Part shown: positions 33,175-44,646 of the stretch, piece after piece
How the letters are laid out: each line of letters begins with the position of its first letter
Numbering within the stretch: the first letter of the stretch is position 1
From: Candidatus Accumulibacter sp. 66-26
GTDB lineage: Bacteria > Pseudomonadota > Gammaproteobacteria > Burkholderiales > Rhodocyclaceae
Assembly (NCBI GenBank): GCA_001897745.1
Contig: MKUH01000014.1
Location: forward strand, 62,001 to 126,000
Direction of reading: 5' to 3'
Length of the DNA: 64,000 nucleotides
Position numbers and translations under genes: made by a program
Notes under the pieces: model-generated
Told to the model about the DNA's origin: nothing
The model's database searches: none
The model's input: the letters and a program-made list of their open reading frames with translations, nothing else

Positions 33175-33669
33175 ATGAAATCCGTCGTTCTAGCCTTGCC
33201 CTGTGTCCTGATCCTCGCGGCGTGTGCGACGCCGCCGGCGGTGTACAAGGCGGAAGCCTTCAGTCAGACAACGCCGTTCGCGCACGATTCCAGCCTGAAT
33301 CCGGCAGAAGCCTGCGAGGCCGGACGGCGGGCGCTGCTCAGCCAGGGCTACCGGGTCTCCGAGAAGGGCAAGGAAAGAGTCGAGGGCAGCAAGGCCTTCC
33401 AGCCGGTCGCCGGGCATCACATGACGCTGGAGATCGCGCTGGTCTGCCTGCCGGTTCCGTCTGGTTCGTCGATCTACGCCAACGCCAAGCAGACCCATTA
33501 CGAGCTCAAGGCCAACAGTTCCAGCGCCGGCGTCAGCCTTGCGGGGCTGGGGTCGATTTCCCTGCCGTGGTCGGCGAACAGCGAGAATCTGGTGCGGGTC
33601 GGCGAGGAAACCGTCGCCGATTCCGATTTCTACGAACGCCTCTTCTCGCTCGTCGAGAGCTATATGTGA
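33175..33669 (+). CDS. DUF2242 family lipoprotein
   Basis: A 164-residue protein starting at ATG 33175 with a lipoprotein signal: MKSVVLALPCVLILAACATP, lipobox LAAC (Cys17). The body matches DUF2242: KAEAFSQTTPFAHDSS, CEAGRRALLSQGYRV, VEGSKAFQP, LEIALVCLPV and ANAKQTHYELK near the middle. Function is unknown; expected in the outer or inner membrane facing the periplasm (residue +2 is Ala, favouring the outer membrane). It converges on the FKBP gene. Confidence 0.87.
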   Translation: MKSVVLALPCVLILAACATPPAVYKAEAFSQTTPFAHDSSLNPAEACEAGRRALLSQGYRVSEKGKERVEGSKAFQPVAGHHMTLEIALVCLPVPSGSSIYANAKQTHYELKANSSSAGVSLAGLGSISLPWSANSENLVRVGEETVADSDFYERLFSLVESYM

Positions 33670-33715
33670 GGGGGGGCGGGCCGCCGCGCGGCCCGGCAAT
33701 CGGCGTGCGCGGCGT

Positions 33716-34147
33716 TCAGCGGCGCACGATGTCGATCAGTTCGATCTCGAAGTGCAGGGTGGCGTTGGGCGGGATGGCGCCGCCCGCGCCGCGCTCGCCG
33801 TAGGCGATGGCCGGCGGGCAGGTCAATTTGGCCTTGCCGCCGGTCTTCATGCGCTGCACGCCCTCGGTCCAGCAGCGGATCACGCGGTTGAGCGGGAACT
33901 CCGCCGGCTGGCCGCGCTTGTACGAGCTGTCGAATTCCCGGCCGTCGGGAAAGGTGCCCCGGTAATGGACGCGCACCGTGTCGGTCGCCGACGGGCTGGC
34001 GCCGTTTCCTTCCTGCAGCGCGCGGTAAACGAGGCCGCTCGGCGTGACGACGGCGCCGGGTTCGCGCGCGGCCGCGGCCGCCACGTCGGATTGGGCGAAC
34101 GCCGGGAGGGCGGCGGCGAGCAGCGCGAGGGAAAGCAGGGTCTTCAC
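33716..34147 (-). CDS. Periplasmic FKBP-type peptidyl-prolyl cis-trans isomerase
   Basis: A 143-residue protein initiated at GTG 34147, chosen because AGGAG lies upstream and the signal peptide begins there (KTLLSLALLAAALPAFA). The FKBP domain follows: GLVYRALQEGNGASPSATDTVRVHYRGTFPDG in parts, EFDSSYKRGQPAEFPLN, VIRCWTEGVQRMKTGGKA and YGERGAGGAIPPNATLHFEIELIDI, all conserved. It accelerates proline isomerisation during folding of secreted proteins, similar to FklB/Mip-type enzymes without the long dimerisation helix. An upstream intergenic region with DnaA-like boxes follows its start. Confidence 0.92.
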   Translation of the reverse strand: MKTLLSLALLAAALPAFAQSDVAAAAAREPGAVVTPSGLVYRALQEGNGASPSATDTVRVHYRGTFPDGREFDSSYKRGQPAEFPLNRVIRCWTEGVQRMKTGGKAKLTCPPAIAYGERGAGGAIPPNATLHFEIELIDIVRR

Positions 34148-34526
34148 TGGATGGCTCCTGAGGTGTGGATGGGCGCCCATCATCCCCGTTCGGCGGGGCG
34201 GGGGCAATCGCCCGTTTGTTGAGAAACTACTTTAAGTTTTGAGGGCAATGTCATCATCCTGAATGACGACTTCCGCTTATCCACAATTTCTGTGGATAAC
34301 TCTGTGGATAGGATGTTGGCGGATGCGCCAACTGCCCGGCCCGCAAGGATTTTCCTTACTCTGCAAGTTTCTTGCGCATCGGTTCAGTCTGTTGATTTTT
34401 AAAGAATAATTTGTTTTTTACAAGAAGCGTGGCGCTAAGTCCTTGTTGCGCCGCGGGAATGCGCCCGCACACTGCGTGGTGTGAATAAGTCAAGTCTTGA
34501 CACGCACTTTTTTACCGCCGGAGCAC
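34148..34526. other. 379-bp AT-rich intergenic region with three DnaA-box-like sites
   Basis: Between divergently placed FKBP and convergent Hsp70 ends there is a long gap with no gene. It holds TTATCCACA (34277-34285), TGTGGATAA (34291-34299) and TGTGGATAG (34303-34311); the first two match the DnaA box TTATNCACA exactly on opposite strands. Around them are AT-rich stretches (34373-34425, with TTTTTAAAGAATAATTTG). No dnaA, dnaN or gyrB lies in the window, so a chromosomal origin is not shown. Confidence 0.6.
34277..34311. promoter_or_regulatory. Cluster of three DnaA-box-like 9-mers
   Basis: Three 9-mers within 35 bp: TTATCCACA, then TGTGGATAA (its inverse), then TGTGGATAG (one mismatch). 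The first two are perfect consensus boxes separated by 5 bp. They could titrate DnaA, act as a DnaA-controlled operator, or mark a minor origin-like locus. The role is unknown. Confidence 0.55.
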
Positions 34527-35792
34527 CTAGCCGTAGCGCCGCGCCGCCTGCACGGCGAGGCCGGCGCCGATGCTGCCGAACAGGTCCCCTTCGACGGCGC
34601 GGGCGCGCGGCAGCAGCGCGGCGATGCGCTGGCGCAGGCGCGGAACGCCGCTCGATCCGCCGGTGAAGAAAACGGTGTCGATGCGTTCGGCGGCGACGCC
34701 GGCGTCGGCGAGGAGGGCGGCGACCGTGCTTTCGACTTTGTCGGCAAGTGTGGCGGTGGCCAGGTCGAACTCGCAGCGCGTCAGCGCGTGCCGAAGGCCC
34801 GGGGTCAGCCGGTCGAGCGCGAGGACGCTCGTTTCCTGCGCGGAGAGGGCGATCTTCGCTTCTTCGACCTGATGGGCCAGCCAGTGGCCGGCGCGTTGCT
34901 CGATCAGCGCGAGCAGGCGGTCCATGCGTTCGGGGTCGAGCGCGTTGAGGCGCAGGCGCTGCTGTTCGGCCCAGACCTGGCGGGTATAGGCGAAGTTGAT
35001 CGTGTGCCAGGTGGCGAGGTTGAAGAAAATGCCGGAGGGCATCTCGCGCTCGTTCCGCAGGCGGCTGCCGTAACCGAGCAGTGGCATGACGCAGGCGAGG
35101 CTCAGCTGACGGTCGAAATTGGTGCCGCCGATATGCACGCCGCCGTTCGCCAGCACGTCGTCGCGCCGTTCGCCGGCGCGGGCGCGCCGCGGGGACAGGC
35201 GGACGAGCGAGAAGTCCGAGGTGCCGCCGCCGATATCGGCGACCAACACCAGTTCTTCGCGCGCGATTTCCGTCTCGTAGTGGAAGGCGGCGGCGATCGG
35301 CTCGTACTGAAAGCTGACGTCGGCGAAACCGACGGCGCGGGCGATTGCGGCAAGCGTGTCTTCGGCCTGTTGGTCGGCTGCCGGATCGTCGTCGACGAAG
35401 TGTACCGGGCGGCCGAAGACCGCCTGGTCGAAGGCGCGTCCGCCGAGATTTTCGGCCCGTTTCTTCAGTTCGCCGATGAACTGCGCGAGCAGGTCGCGAA
35501 AGAGCAGGGCGCGGCCGTGCACCTCGGTCTTGCCGTCGATCAGGCTGCTCCCGAGCAGGCTTTTCAGCGAGCGCATCAGGCGACCTTCGCTGCCGTCCAG
35601 ATAGGCGCGCAGGCCGGCGCGTCCGAAAGCGATGCTGTCCTCCTCGGCGTTGAAGAACACCACCGAGGGGAGCGTCACCTTGCCGTCCTCGAGGGCGAGC
35701 AGCGTCGCCTGCGCCGGGCGCAGCCAGCCGACGGTGGAGTTGGAGGTGCCGAAGTCGATGCCGCAGGCGCGGGCGGGCGAGGCGAGAGTCAT
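34527..35792 (-). CDS. yegD: Hsp70 family protein, YegD type
   Basis: A 421-residue actin-fold ATPase. The phosphate-1 motif is GIDFGTSNSTVGW at residues about 11-23, phosphate-2 is VADIGGGTSDFSLV, and the adenosine motif is FFTGGSSGVPRLRQRI. It lacks the C-terminal substrate-binding domain of DnaK, as YegD proteins do (about 450 residues). The role of YegD is not established; ATP binding at an Hsp70-like fold is expected. It is divergent from the ClpX-like gene across 243 bp. Confidence 0.9.
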   Translation of the reverse strand: MTLASPARACGIDFGTSNSTVGWLRPAQATLLALEDGKVTLPSVVFFNAEEDSIAFGRAGLRAYLDGSEGRLMRSLKSLLGSSLIDGKTEVHGRALLFRDLLAQFIGELKKRAENLGGRAFDQAVFGRPVHFVDDDPAADQQAEDTLAAIARAVGFADVSFQYEPIAAAFHYETEIAREELVLVADIGGGTSDFSLVRLSPRRARAGERRDDVLANGGVHIGGTNFDRQLSLACVMPLLGYGSRLRNEREMPSGIFFNLATWHTINFAYTRQVWAEQQRLRLNALDPERMDRLLALIEQRAGHWLAHQVEEAKIALSAQETSVLALDRLTPGLRHALTRCEFDLATATLADKVESTVAALLADAGVAAERIDTVFFTGGSSGVPRLRQRIAALLPRARAVEGDLFGSIGAGLAVQAARRYG

Positions 35793-36035
35793 GGCGAAGC
35801 GGTTTCTGGCGGGGCGGCGATGCTACGCCAGCGCGGCGGCGAAGTCTACGCGCTTGCGTGGCTGTGCGGCTGGGCCGCCGCGAGGGGGGCGGTGCTTGGC
35901 GGGCAGGCCGCGGAACGACGGCCTACCTCTTGCCGGCGCCGTGCGTATCCGGGGGGCGGCTGCTTCCGACGGCGCGGCTGGGCTAAGATGCGACCCATCG
36001 GCGCGCTTTCGGCGCCTTGCTTGCGGGGAAAACAA

Positions 36036-37097
36036 TTGGATACGGACAGCGCTAAGGAAGGCCGCGCCGGCGGCGCCAACGCCGGCGCCCTGACGGGCGC
36101 GCTCACGCCGAGCGCGATCGTTCGCTACCTCGACCAGCACGTCGTCGGGCAGGACGCCGCCAAGAAAACCCTGGCCGTGGCGGTCTATTCGCATTGCCGG
36201 AAGCCGGCGACGGCGGACGGCGTCGAGATCGCCAAGAGCAACATCCTTCTCATCGGCCCGACCGGTACCGGCAAGACGCTGCTTTGCGAGACCTTGTCGC
36301 GCGCGCTCGACGTTCCCTTCGTGACCGCCGATGCGACCAGCTTGGCGCAGTCGAAGTACGTGAACGAGGAAATCGAGGCGATTCTGCTGCGCCTGCTCGA
36401 CAAGGCCGGCGGCGACATCGCCCGGGCGCAGAAGGGCATCGTCTTCATCGACGAGATCGACAAGCTGAAAGCGGTCGAAGGCCAGCCGCGCGCGACCTCG
36501 GGCGAGAGCGTGCAGCACGCGCTGCTGAAGATAATGGAAGGCGCGCCGGTGAAGCTCGGCGGCGGGCGCTACATCGACACCTCGGACATCCTGTTCATCT
36601 GCGGCGGCGCCTTCGTCGGGCTGGAGAAGATCACCGCGAGTTCGCACACCTTCGGCTTCATTTCGACCGGGCAGAGCGAGAACCAGAAAATCCTCGACCG
36701 CCTGAACGCGCGCATCAAGCCGACCGATCTCTTCGAGTTCGGGCTGATCCCGGAATTCGCCGGGCGTCTGCCGATCGTCGCGAGCTTCGAGAAGCTGACG
36801 CGCGAGATGCTGGTGCGCATCATGGTCGTGCCGAAGAACTCGATCTACCGGCAGTTCCGCGAGCGGTTGAAGAGCGAAGGCGTCGAGCTGCGCATCGAGC
36901 CGCCCGTGTTCGAGCAGATCGCCGAGCTGGCTTTCGAGTACAAGGTGGGCGCGCGCAGCCTGCGCGGCATCTTCGAGGAGATGATCACGCCGGTGCTCTA
37001 CGCCGTTCCCGACCGGCCGGAGGTGCGCCGCGTCGTCATCCGCTCGCTGTTCGAGGAAGCGGTATTCGTGGTCGACGCCGACCAGGCCGGCGCCTGA
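36036..37097 (+). CDS. ClpX-like AAA+ ATPase lacking the zinc-binding domain
   Basis: A 353-residue AAA+ protein, best start TTG 36036 (GGGGA upstream); ATG 35988 would add 16 residues. It aligns with ClpX from its AAA core: [20 protein letters not shown], Walker A GPTGTGKT, Walker [41 protein letters not shown] and [18 protein letters not shown]. The N-terminal zinc finger is absent; the pore-1 loop GYVG reads KYVN, and the IGF loop for ClpP docking reads FGF. So it is a divergent ClpX paralogue, possibly a ClpP-independent unfoldase. A standard clpX presumably exists elsewhere. Confidence 0.85.
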   Translation: MDTDSAKEGRAGGANAGALTGALTPSAIVRYLDQHVVGQDAAKKTLAVAVYSHCRKPATADGVEIAKSNILLIGPTGTGKTLLCETLSRALDVPFVTADATSLAQSKYVNEEIEAILLRLLDKAGGDIARAQKGIVFIDEIDKLKAVEGQPRATSGESVQHALLKIMEGAPVKLGGGRYIDTSDILFICGGAFVGLEKITASSHTFGFISTGQSENQKILDRLNARIKPTDLFEFGLIPEFAGRLPIVASFEKLTREMLVRIMVVPKNSIYRQFRERLKSEGVELRIEPPVFEQIAELAFEYKVGARSLRGIFEEMITPVLYAVPDRPEVRRVVIRSLFEEAVFVVDADQAGA

Positions 37098-37114
37098 TCG
37101 GCGTCTTCCTCCAT

Positions 37115-37678
37115 TTAAGCGGCGATGGCCGGCGCCCTGTTCTCGGCGGCGCTCAGCGACTGAACGTCGCCCGACAACTGGCCGCCCTCGTCGATCAGGA
37201 TCTTGCCGTAGCGGATCTTGCCGTTGACGCGGCCGGTGGAGTGGATCAGCAGCTGGCTGCGCACGGTGAGTTCGCCTTCGAAGTTGCCGTGGATTTCGGC
37301 CACGTCGATGCTGACCTTGCCGCTGAAGGCGCCGTTTTCGGCGATGTGGATGACGCGGCTGTCCATCGTCGCCTCGACGCGGCCTTCGACGACGAGGGTG
37401 TCGCAGTCGAGGATCTCGGCGCCCTTGAGCTTGACGTCGGGGCCGACGATCAGGCGGCTGCCGGTCACTTCCGTTCTCGGTTTGTCGCTCTTCGCGGCTT
37501 CGTTCGCTGCAGCAGCCGCAGCCGTCGTGCCTGGCGCCGGGACGGACGCGCCGTTCGCACCGGTCGCCGGGCGTACCGTGACGGCGGGCGCGGGGCGGTT
37601 GTCGAGAACGGGGGGGCGAGCGGTGAGTGCGTCGACGCGTTCGTCGCGTTTGCCGAACAGATTCTGGCGGTTGAGCAT
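37115..37678 (-). CDS. Bactofilin (polymer-forming cytoskeletal protein)
   Basis: A 187-residue protein. Residues 1-70 are a disordered Ala/Pro-rich head (starting MLNRQNLFGKRDERVDALTA). The rest is the bactofilin beta-helix: GSRLIVGPDVKLKGAEILDCDTLVVEGRVEATM in parts, VIHIAENGAFSGKVSIDVAEIHGNFEGELTV, LLIHSTGRVNGKIRYGKILIDEGGQLSGDV, each turn about 17 residues. Bactofilins form nucleotide-independent filaments that shape cells or localise proteins. AAGGAG precedes the start. It converges on the ClpX-like gene. Confidence 0.93.
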   Translation of the reverse strand: MLNRQNLFGKRDERVDALTARPPVLDNRPAPAVTVRPATGANGASVPAPGTTAAAAAANEAAKSDKPRTEVTGSRLIVGPDVKLKGAEILDCDTLVVEGRVEATMDSRVIHIAENGAFSGKVSIDVAEIHGNFEGELTVRSQLLIHSTGRVNGKIRYGKILIDEGGQLSGDVQSLSAAENRAPAIAA

Positions 37679-37970
37679 GACTTCTCCTTGAGCTGGGTGG
37701 ATGGCTGGGTGGATGGTTCAGTCGCGCGCTGCCATGCGCTACAGCCCGGTTCCTTAGCCAGCTTCGTGCCAGTCTCTATTTTTCTTTTTATTACAGTTGC
37801 TTGCGATTGTTTCGCCTGCTCTTTTCGAACGAATCTGTCGGGCCGCGCCGACAGGCTTTGCCCCGTATTCCGGGAAGGTCCGCTTTTGCGCCGCGCAGCC
37901 TTGTCGCCGCTGACCGACAGCACTGTAGCGCGCGCTTGACTGGGACGCCGAGACGCCTGCCGGGGCGGGC
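37679..37970. other. Spacer between bactofilin and gcvP
   Basis: A 292-bp stretch with no supported gene. It holds a short direct repeat (GCTGGGTGGATGG, twice near 37693-37720), an AT-rich T-tract around 37775-37795 that could be part of the bactofilin promoter, and a perfect hairpin CTGTCGG/CCGACAG at 37835-37854. Confidence 0.5.
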
Positions 37971-38003
37971 AAAAAAAGGCCCGAAGCCTTGCGCTTCGGG
38001 CCT
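37971..38003 (-). terminator. Rho-independent terminator after gcvP
   Basis: On the minus strand GGCCCGAAGC and GCTTCGGGCC form a 10-bp stem around GCAAG... followed by TTTTTTT. It sits 21 bases beyond the gcvP stop and closes the gcvTHP operon. Confidence 0.88.
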
Positions 38004-38023
38004 TGAGCGGTTGCCGGGACGGA

Positions 38024-40906
<2,883 letters not shown>

Positions 40907-40977
40907 GGGGCGGGTCCGATGGGCGTCAGATGGCGGCGGCGCTCCGAGCGGGAGGCGCCGGCGGGGTCGCGGCAGCG

Positions 40978-41361
40978 TCAGGCGGCGTCGACGGTGGCCG
41001 TGTAGGCGGCGGCGTCGAGCAGGGCGTCGACGTCGCCCGCGTTGGCCGGCTTGAGCTTGAACAGCCAGGCGGCGTAGGCGTCCTGGTTGACCGATTCGGG
41101 TGCATCGGCGGCGGCCTGGTTGACCTCGACGACGGTGCCGGCGAGCGGCGCGTAGACGTCGGCGGCGGCCTTCACCGATTCGACGACGGCCGCTTCCTGC
41201 TCGGCGGCGAGAACCTTGCCGACTTCGGGCAGTTCGATGAAGACGAGATCGCCGAGGAGGTCCTGGGCATGGTCGGTGATGCCGACGGTGACGGTGCCGT
41301 CGGCTTCGCTGCGGACCCATTCGTGGCTCTTGGCGTACTTGAGGTTGGCGGGGACGTTCAT
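40978..41361 (-). CDS. gcvH: Glycine cleavage system H protein
   Basis: A 127-residue lipoyl carrier. It has [42 protein letters not shown] in parts and the attachment site [18 protein letters not shown] with lipoyl-Lys64. GcvH shuttles the aminomethyl group from GcvP to GcvT and reducing equivalents to dihydrolipoamide dehydrogenase. It lies between gcvT (52-base gap) and gcvP. Confidence 0.97.
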   Translation of the reverse strand: MNVPANLKYAKSHEWVRSEADGTVTVGITDHAQDLLGDLVFIELPEVGKVLAAEQEAAVVESVKAAADVYAPLAGTVVEVNQAAADAPESVNQDAYAAWLFKLKPANAGDVDALLDAAAYTATVDAA

Positions 41362-41413
41362 GGTTTGATCCTCGATGAGATGGGAGATGAATATTTGCGG
41401 TTGCGGGGTGTGC

Positions 41414-42496
41414 TCAGGCGAGCTGCGAGGCGCCGTTGCGCACGAAAACGGGTTTGACGACGCGTGCGGCGAGCCGTTTGTCGCGGATTTCGACGCTGAC
41501 GCTGTCGCCGACTGCGACCCCGAGCGGCAGGCGGGCGAGGGCGATCGAGCGCTGCAGGGTCGGCGAGAAGCTGCCGCTGGTGATTTCGCCTTCGCCCTGC
41601 GCGGTCACGACTTTCTGGTGCGCGCGCAGCACGCCGCGATCCTCGAGCAGCAGGCCGAGGAACTGCTTGCGCTGTCCGTGTTCGAGCAGCGCGGCTTTGC
41701 CGACGAAATCGCGCGCGGCGGCGAGGTCGACCGTCCAGGCGAGGCCGGCGTCGAGCGGCGAGACGCTCTCGTCCATGTCCTGCCCGTAGAGGTTCATGCC
41801 GGCCTCCAGGCGCAGCGTGTCGCGCGCGCCGAGGCCGCAGGGCGCCACGCCGGCGTCGGCGAGCGCCTGCCAGAGCGCGTCCGCGTGCTCGGCCGGGAGC
41901 GCGATCTCGAAGCCGCTTTCACCGGTGTAGCCGGTCCTGGCAATGAAGCAGTCGCCGACGACGGCGGCGAAGAAGGGCTTCAGGGCTTCGCTCGCGCCGC
42001 GCGTCTCGGGCAGCACCTGCCAGACCCTGGCGCAGGCCTGCGGCCCCTGGACAGCGATCATCGCCAGGTCGCGGCGCGGGCGCAGGCCGACGTCCATTTT
42101 CCAGTCGGCGAGGCGGGCGGCCATCCATTCGAGATCCTTGGCCGCGGTGCCGGCGTTGATCACGACGCGGTATTCGCCCGGGGACAGGTAATAGACGATC
42201 AGATCGTCGACGACGCCGCCGGCCTCGTTGAGCATTGCGCTGTAGAGCGCCTTGCCCGGCGCCTGCAGCTTGTCGACGTTGTTGGCGAGCAGGCGCAGCA
42301 GGAAGGTCTTGGCGTCCGGACCGCTCAGGTCGACGGCGCACATGTGCGAGACGTCGAACATGCCGCAGTCGCGGCGCACGGCGTGGTGCTCCTCGATCTG
42401 CGAGCCGTAGTGGAGCGGCATGTCCCAGCCGCCGAAATCGACCATTTTGGCGCCAAACCGACGGTGAGTTTCGTTCAGGACAGTTTTTTGCGTCAT
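41414..42496 (-). CDS. gcvT: Aminomethyltransferase, glycine cleavage T protein
   Basis: A 360-residue protein, usual length. It begins [32 protein letters not shown] in parts and has [32 protein letters not shown] and [20 protein letters not shown], all T-protein signatures. It releases ammonia and forms methylene-tetrahydrofolate from the aminomethyl-lipoyl intermediate. First gene of the operon; its leader carries the glycine riboswitch. Confidence 0.97.
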   Translation of the reverse strand: MTQKTVLNETHRRFGAKMVDFGGWDMPLHYGSQIEEHHAVRRDCGMFDVSHMCAVDLSGPDAKTFLLRLLANNVDKLQAPGKALYSAMLNEAGGVVDDLIVYYLSPGEYRVVINAGTAAKDLEWMAARLADWKMDVGLRPRRDLAMIAVQGPQACARVWQVLPETRGASEALKPFFAAVVGDCFIARTGYTGESGFEIALPAEHADALWQALADAGVAPCGLGARDTLRLEAGMNLYGQDMDESVSPLDAGLAWTVDLAAARDFVGKAALLEHGQRKQFLGLLLEDRGVLRAHQKVVTAQGEGEITSGSFSPTLQRSIALARLPLGVAVGDSVSVEIRDKRLAARVVKPVFVRNGASQLA

Positions 42497-42540
42497 ATCA
42501 ATTCCTTGAAGGACATTCTTAAAGTCGATTCCAGAAACGA

Positions 42541-42573
42541 AAAAGGGGCGAACTCAAATAGAGTTCACCCCTC
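42541..42573 (-). terminator. Expression-platform terminator of the gcv riboswitch
   Basis: Minus strand: AGGGGTGAACTC and GAGTTCGCCCCT pair with one G-U-like mismatch around a TATTT loop, followed by TTTTTC. It lies between the second aptamer and gcvT. Its 5' arm abuts the aptamer closing stem, so glycine binding could prevent it forming. Confidence 0.8.
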
Positions 42574-42792
42574 TGTCCTTGATACCTGAGAGATTACCGC
42601 GCCGGATCGGCAAGCGCTGCGATTGCCATTTTCCGCTGCGTTGCCCCATCGGTGGGTGCGCCGCCAAGCCGGGGGCACCGCTCTCCAGAGTTCCTTGCAC
42701 GAACGGTCCTTTTGCCTGAGCGTTTCCGGGTGGATTGCGCCTTCGGCGGCGGAAAGAGGCAAAGTCGCCGCTTTCCCGCGCTCTCCCATTCG
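42541..42792 (-). promoter_or_regulatory. Tandem glycine riboswitch upstream of gcvT, with terminator-like expression platform
   Basis: Read on the minus strand, two aptamer halves are seen. The first begins GGGAGAGCGCGGG near 42787 and contains CCGCCGAAGGCGCAA, AACGCTCAGGCAAAAGGACC and closes at CTCTGGAGAG. The second has CACCGATGGGGCAACGC..., then ATCTCTCAGGTATCAAGGAC and AGAGGGG. These are the CTCAGGyaaAAGGAC-type core repeats of the glycine riboswitch. Downstream, AGGGGTGAACTC-TATTT-GAGTTCGCCCCT and a T-run (42541-42573) form a terminator hairpin. Family behaviour is activation by glycine. Confidence 0.92.
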
Positions 42793-42799
42793 CCGCGGC

Positions 42800-42829
42800 A
42801 CTATAGCGCGAGCGTCCGCGGAATCGCAA
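42800..42829 (-). promoter_or_regulatory. Sigma-70-type promoter of the gcv operon
   Basis: On the minus strand TTGCGA (42829-42824), an 18-base spacer and TATAGT (42805-42800) lie just upstream of the first riboswitch aptamer. The start point would fall near 42793, at the 5' edge of the aptamer, as expected. Confidence 0.65.
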
Positions 42830-42879
42830 GAGAGGGCGCTGTTACAAAATTCAAACGAGAACTACTTGCATTTGTCGAG

Positions 42880-42899
42880 TATATTGATAATAATTCTTG
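42880..42899. promoter_or_regulatory. Probable Fur box upstream of bfd
   Basis: TATATTGATAATAATTCTTG is AT-rich and matches the repeating GATAAT/ATTATC pattern of Fur sites, in contrast to its GC-rich surroundings. It lies 27 bases before the bfd ATG, over the likely promoter. Iron control of bfd-bfr is expected from the family. Confidence 0.6.
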
Positions 42900-42925
42900 T
42901 TAAGAAGTTCGAACGGAGTTTCACC

Positions 42926-43123
42926 ATGTACGTCTGCGTTTGCAATGCCGTGACCACGCGCCAGATTTCCGCCTCGATCGCGGAAGGCGCCGATTCCTTC
43001 CGCGCACTGCGCGACCAGCTCGGCGTCGGCACCTGCTGCGGAAAGTGCAGCCAGGACGTGCGCAGCCAGCTGCGTCAGGAGTGCGCGAGCGACGGTTGCT
43101 GCCGGAAACGCCAGCCGTCCTGA
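42926..43123 (+). CDS. bfd: Bacterioferritin-associated ferredoxin
   Basis: A 65-residue [2Fe-2S] protein. It begins MYVCVCNAVT with Cys4 and Cys6, followed by GTCCGKC, the four ligands of the Bfd cluster (CxC...CxxC). Bfd gives electrons to bacterioferritin to release stored iron. The tail adds extra cysteines (CASDGCCRKR). The bacterioferritin gene follows after 83 bases; a Fur-like box lies upstream. Confidence 0.94.
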   Translation: MYVCVCNAVTTRQISASIAEGADSFRALRDQLGVGTCCGKCSQDVRSQLRQECASDGCCRKRQPS

Positions 43124-43206
43124 GCCGTTTCAAGGCGGCTGGAATGCCAGATTCCGCCGCCTTCTTGTGCTAATCTTGGGGCTCCCCGACGTGAAGGAGA
43201 GCCGCC

Positions 43207-43671
43207 ATGAAAGGCGACAAGAAAGTCATTCAATATCTCAATAAAGTGCTGGTCAATGAACTGACCGCGATCAACCAGTACTTCCTGCACGCCCGCATGT
43301 ACAAGAACTGGGGGCTGAGCAAGCTCAACGAGCATGAGTATCACGAGTCGATCGACGAAATGAAGCACGCCGACAAGCTGATCGAGCGGATTCTTTTCCT
43401 CGAAGGCCTGCCCAATCTGCAGCAGTTGCACAAGCTCCTGATCGGCGAAAATCCGAAGGAAATGCTCGAGTGCGATCTGAAACTCGAACAGCATGCGCTG
43501 CCGCTGTTGCGCGAAGCCGTCGCGTACTGCGAGTCGGTGGGCGACTACGTGACGCGCGAGTTGCTGGAAGACATCCTCGAAAGCGAGGAGGAGCACATCG
43601 ACTGGCTGGAAACGCAGCTCGAACTGGTCGATCAGGTCGGCATCCACAATTACCTGCAGTCGCAGATGTAA
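43207..43671 (+). CDS. bfr: Bacterioferritin
   Basis: A 154-residue ferritin-like protein starting [15 protein letters not shown]. Ferroxidase ligands are present: E18, E51, H54, E94 and EEH near residues 127-130 ([11 protein letters not shown]). Met52 (SIDEMKHAD) is the axial heme ligand, so heme can bind at the dimer interface. It forms 24-mers that oxidise and store iron. GGAG lies before the start. It is downstream of bfd in the same direction. Confidence 0.96.
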   Translation: MKGDKKVIQYLNKVLVNELTAINQYFLHARMYKNWGLSKLNEHEYHESIDEMKHADKLIERILFLEGLPNLQQLHKLLIGENPKEMLECDLKLEQHALPLLREAVAYCESVGDYVTRELLEDILESEEEHIDWLETQLELVDQVGIHNYLQSQM

Positions 43672-43808
43672 ATCCGAGTTGTAAATCCGAGTTCCGCCCC
43701 GGTTGCCGGCGCGCGCGCCGCGCGTCCGGGCGCGGCAGAGCAAGGGGTGGCGTGCCCCTGTGCTATCATCCCGGCCTCGCCATCCGCCTCTTTTTCCTGC
43801 TTATTCCC

Positions 43809-44639
43809 GTGCTGAACTGCGATCTTCACTGTCATTCCACCGCGTCTGACGGCTTGCTGCCGGCGGCCGAGGTCGCGCGCCGGGCGGCCGGCAACGGGGT
43901 CGACCTGCTGGCCCTGACCGACCACGACGATATCGGCGGTCTGGCGGCGGCGCGCGAGGCGGCGGCCGAACTCGGCATGGCCTTCGTCAACGGCGTCGAA
44001 ATATCGATCGAGTGGGAAGGTCTGCAGATACACATCCTCGGTTTCGCCTTCGATGCGCAGAACAAGGCGTTCAACGACGGGCTGGCCGGTATCCGTTCCG
44101 GGCGCATCGAGCGCGCGCAGCGCATGTCGGCCGAACTGGAGAAGATCGGCATCCGCGGCGCCTTCGAAGGCGCCATGCGTTTTGCCGAAAACTCCAGCCT
44201 GATCAGCCGCGCGCATTTCGCTCGCTACCTCGTCGAAAGCGGCGTGTGCAAGGACGTGCGCAGCGTTTTCGAATCGTATCTGGTGCCCGGCCGTCCCGGC
44301 TACGTCGATCACCGCTGGGCGACGCTCGAAGAGTCGATCGGCTGGGTGCTCGGCGCCGGCGGCCTCGCCGCGGTCGCGCACCCGGGCCGTTACAAGCTCT
44401 CCGGGCGAGACATGCGGCGTTTTCTCGGCGAATTCAAGGATGTCGGCGGGCAGGGCATCGAAGTCATGTCGGGCAGCCACACTCTCGATCACGTCGGCAC
44501 CTTCGGGCGCCTGGCGCGAGAGTTCGGTTTTCTCGCCTCGCGCGGTTCCGATTTCCACGGGCCGGGCGAGAGCTACGTCGATCTCGGCAAGCTGGCCCCG
44601 CTGCCGGACGGCCTGAAGCCGATCTGGGACGCTTTCTGA
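43809..44639 (+). CDS. PHP domain phosphoesterase (RNase AM/YciV-like)
   Basis: A 276-residue protein initiated at GTG 43809. PHP metal motifs: CDLHCHSTASDG at residues 4-15, LTDHDDIGG, HPGRYKLS near residue 190 and GSDFHGPGE near the end. E. coli YciV (RNase AM) has this architecture and trims 5' ends of rRNA and other RNAs, also acting on 3',5'-bisphosphonucleotides; the enzyme here likely does one of these. It is followed by yciO with an 7-base gap, the same pairing as in many proteobacteria. Confidence 0.86.
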   Translation: MLNCDLHCHSTASDGLLPAAEVARRAAGNGVDLLALTDHDDIGGLAAAREAAAELGMAFVNGVEISIEWEGLQIHILGFAFDAQNKAFNDGLAGIRSGRIERAQRMSAELEKIGIRGAFEGAMRFAENSSLISRAHFARYLVESGVCKDVRSVFESYLVPGRPGYVDHRWATLEESIGWVLGAGGLAAVAHPGRYKLSGRDMRRFLGEFKDVGGQGIEVMSGSHTLDHVGTFGRLAREFGFLASRGSDFHGPGESYVDLGKLAPLPDGLKPIWDAF

Positions 44640-44646
44640 GGACGCA

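Noticed and set aside
34148..34526. Calling the DnaA-box region the chromosomal origin
   Set aside because: No dnaA, dnaN, gyrB, rpmH or parAB nearby and only three boxes; strand-bias evidence is not available in this window.
34497..36035. In-frame extension upstream of the ClpX-like gene
   Set aside because: It runs antisense through the Hsp70 gene and has no ClpX-like sequence before about 36036.
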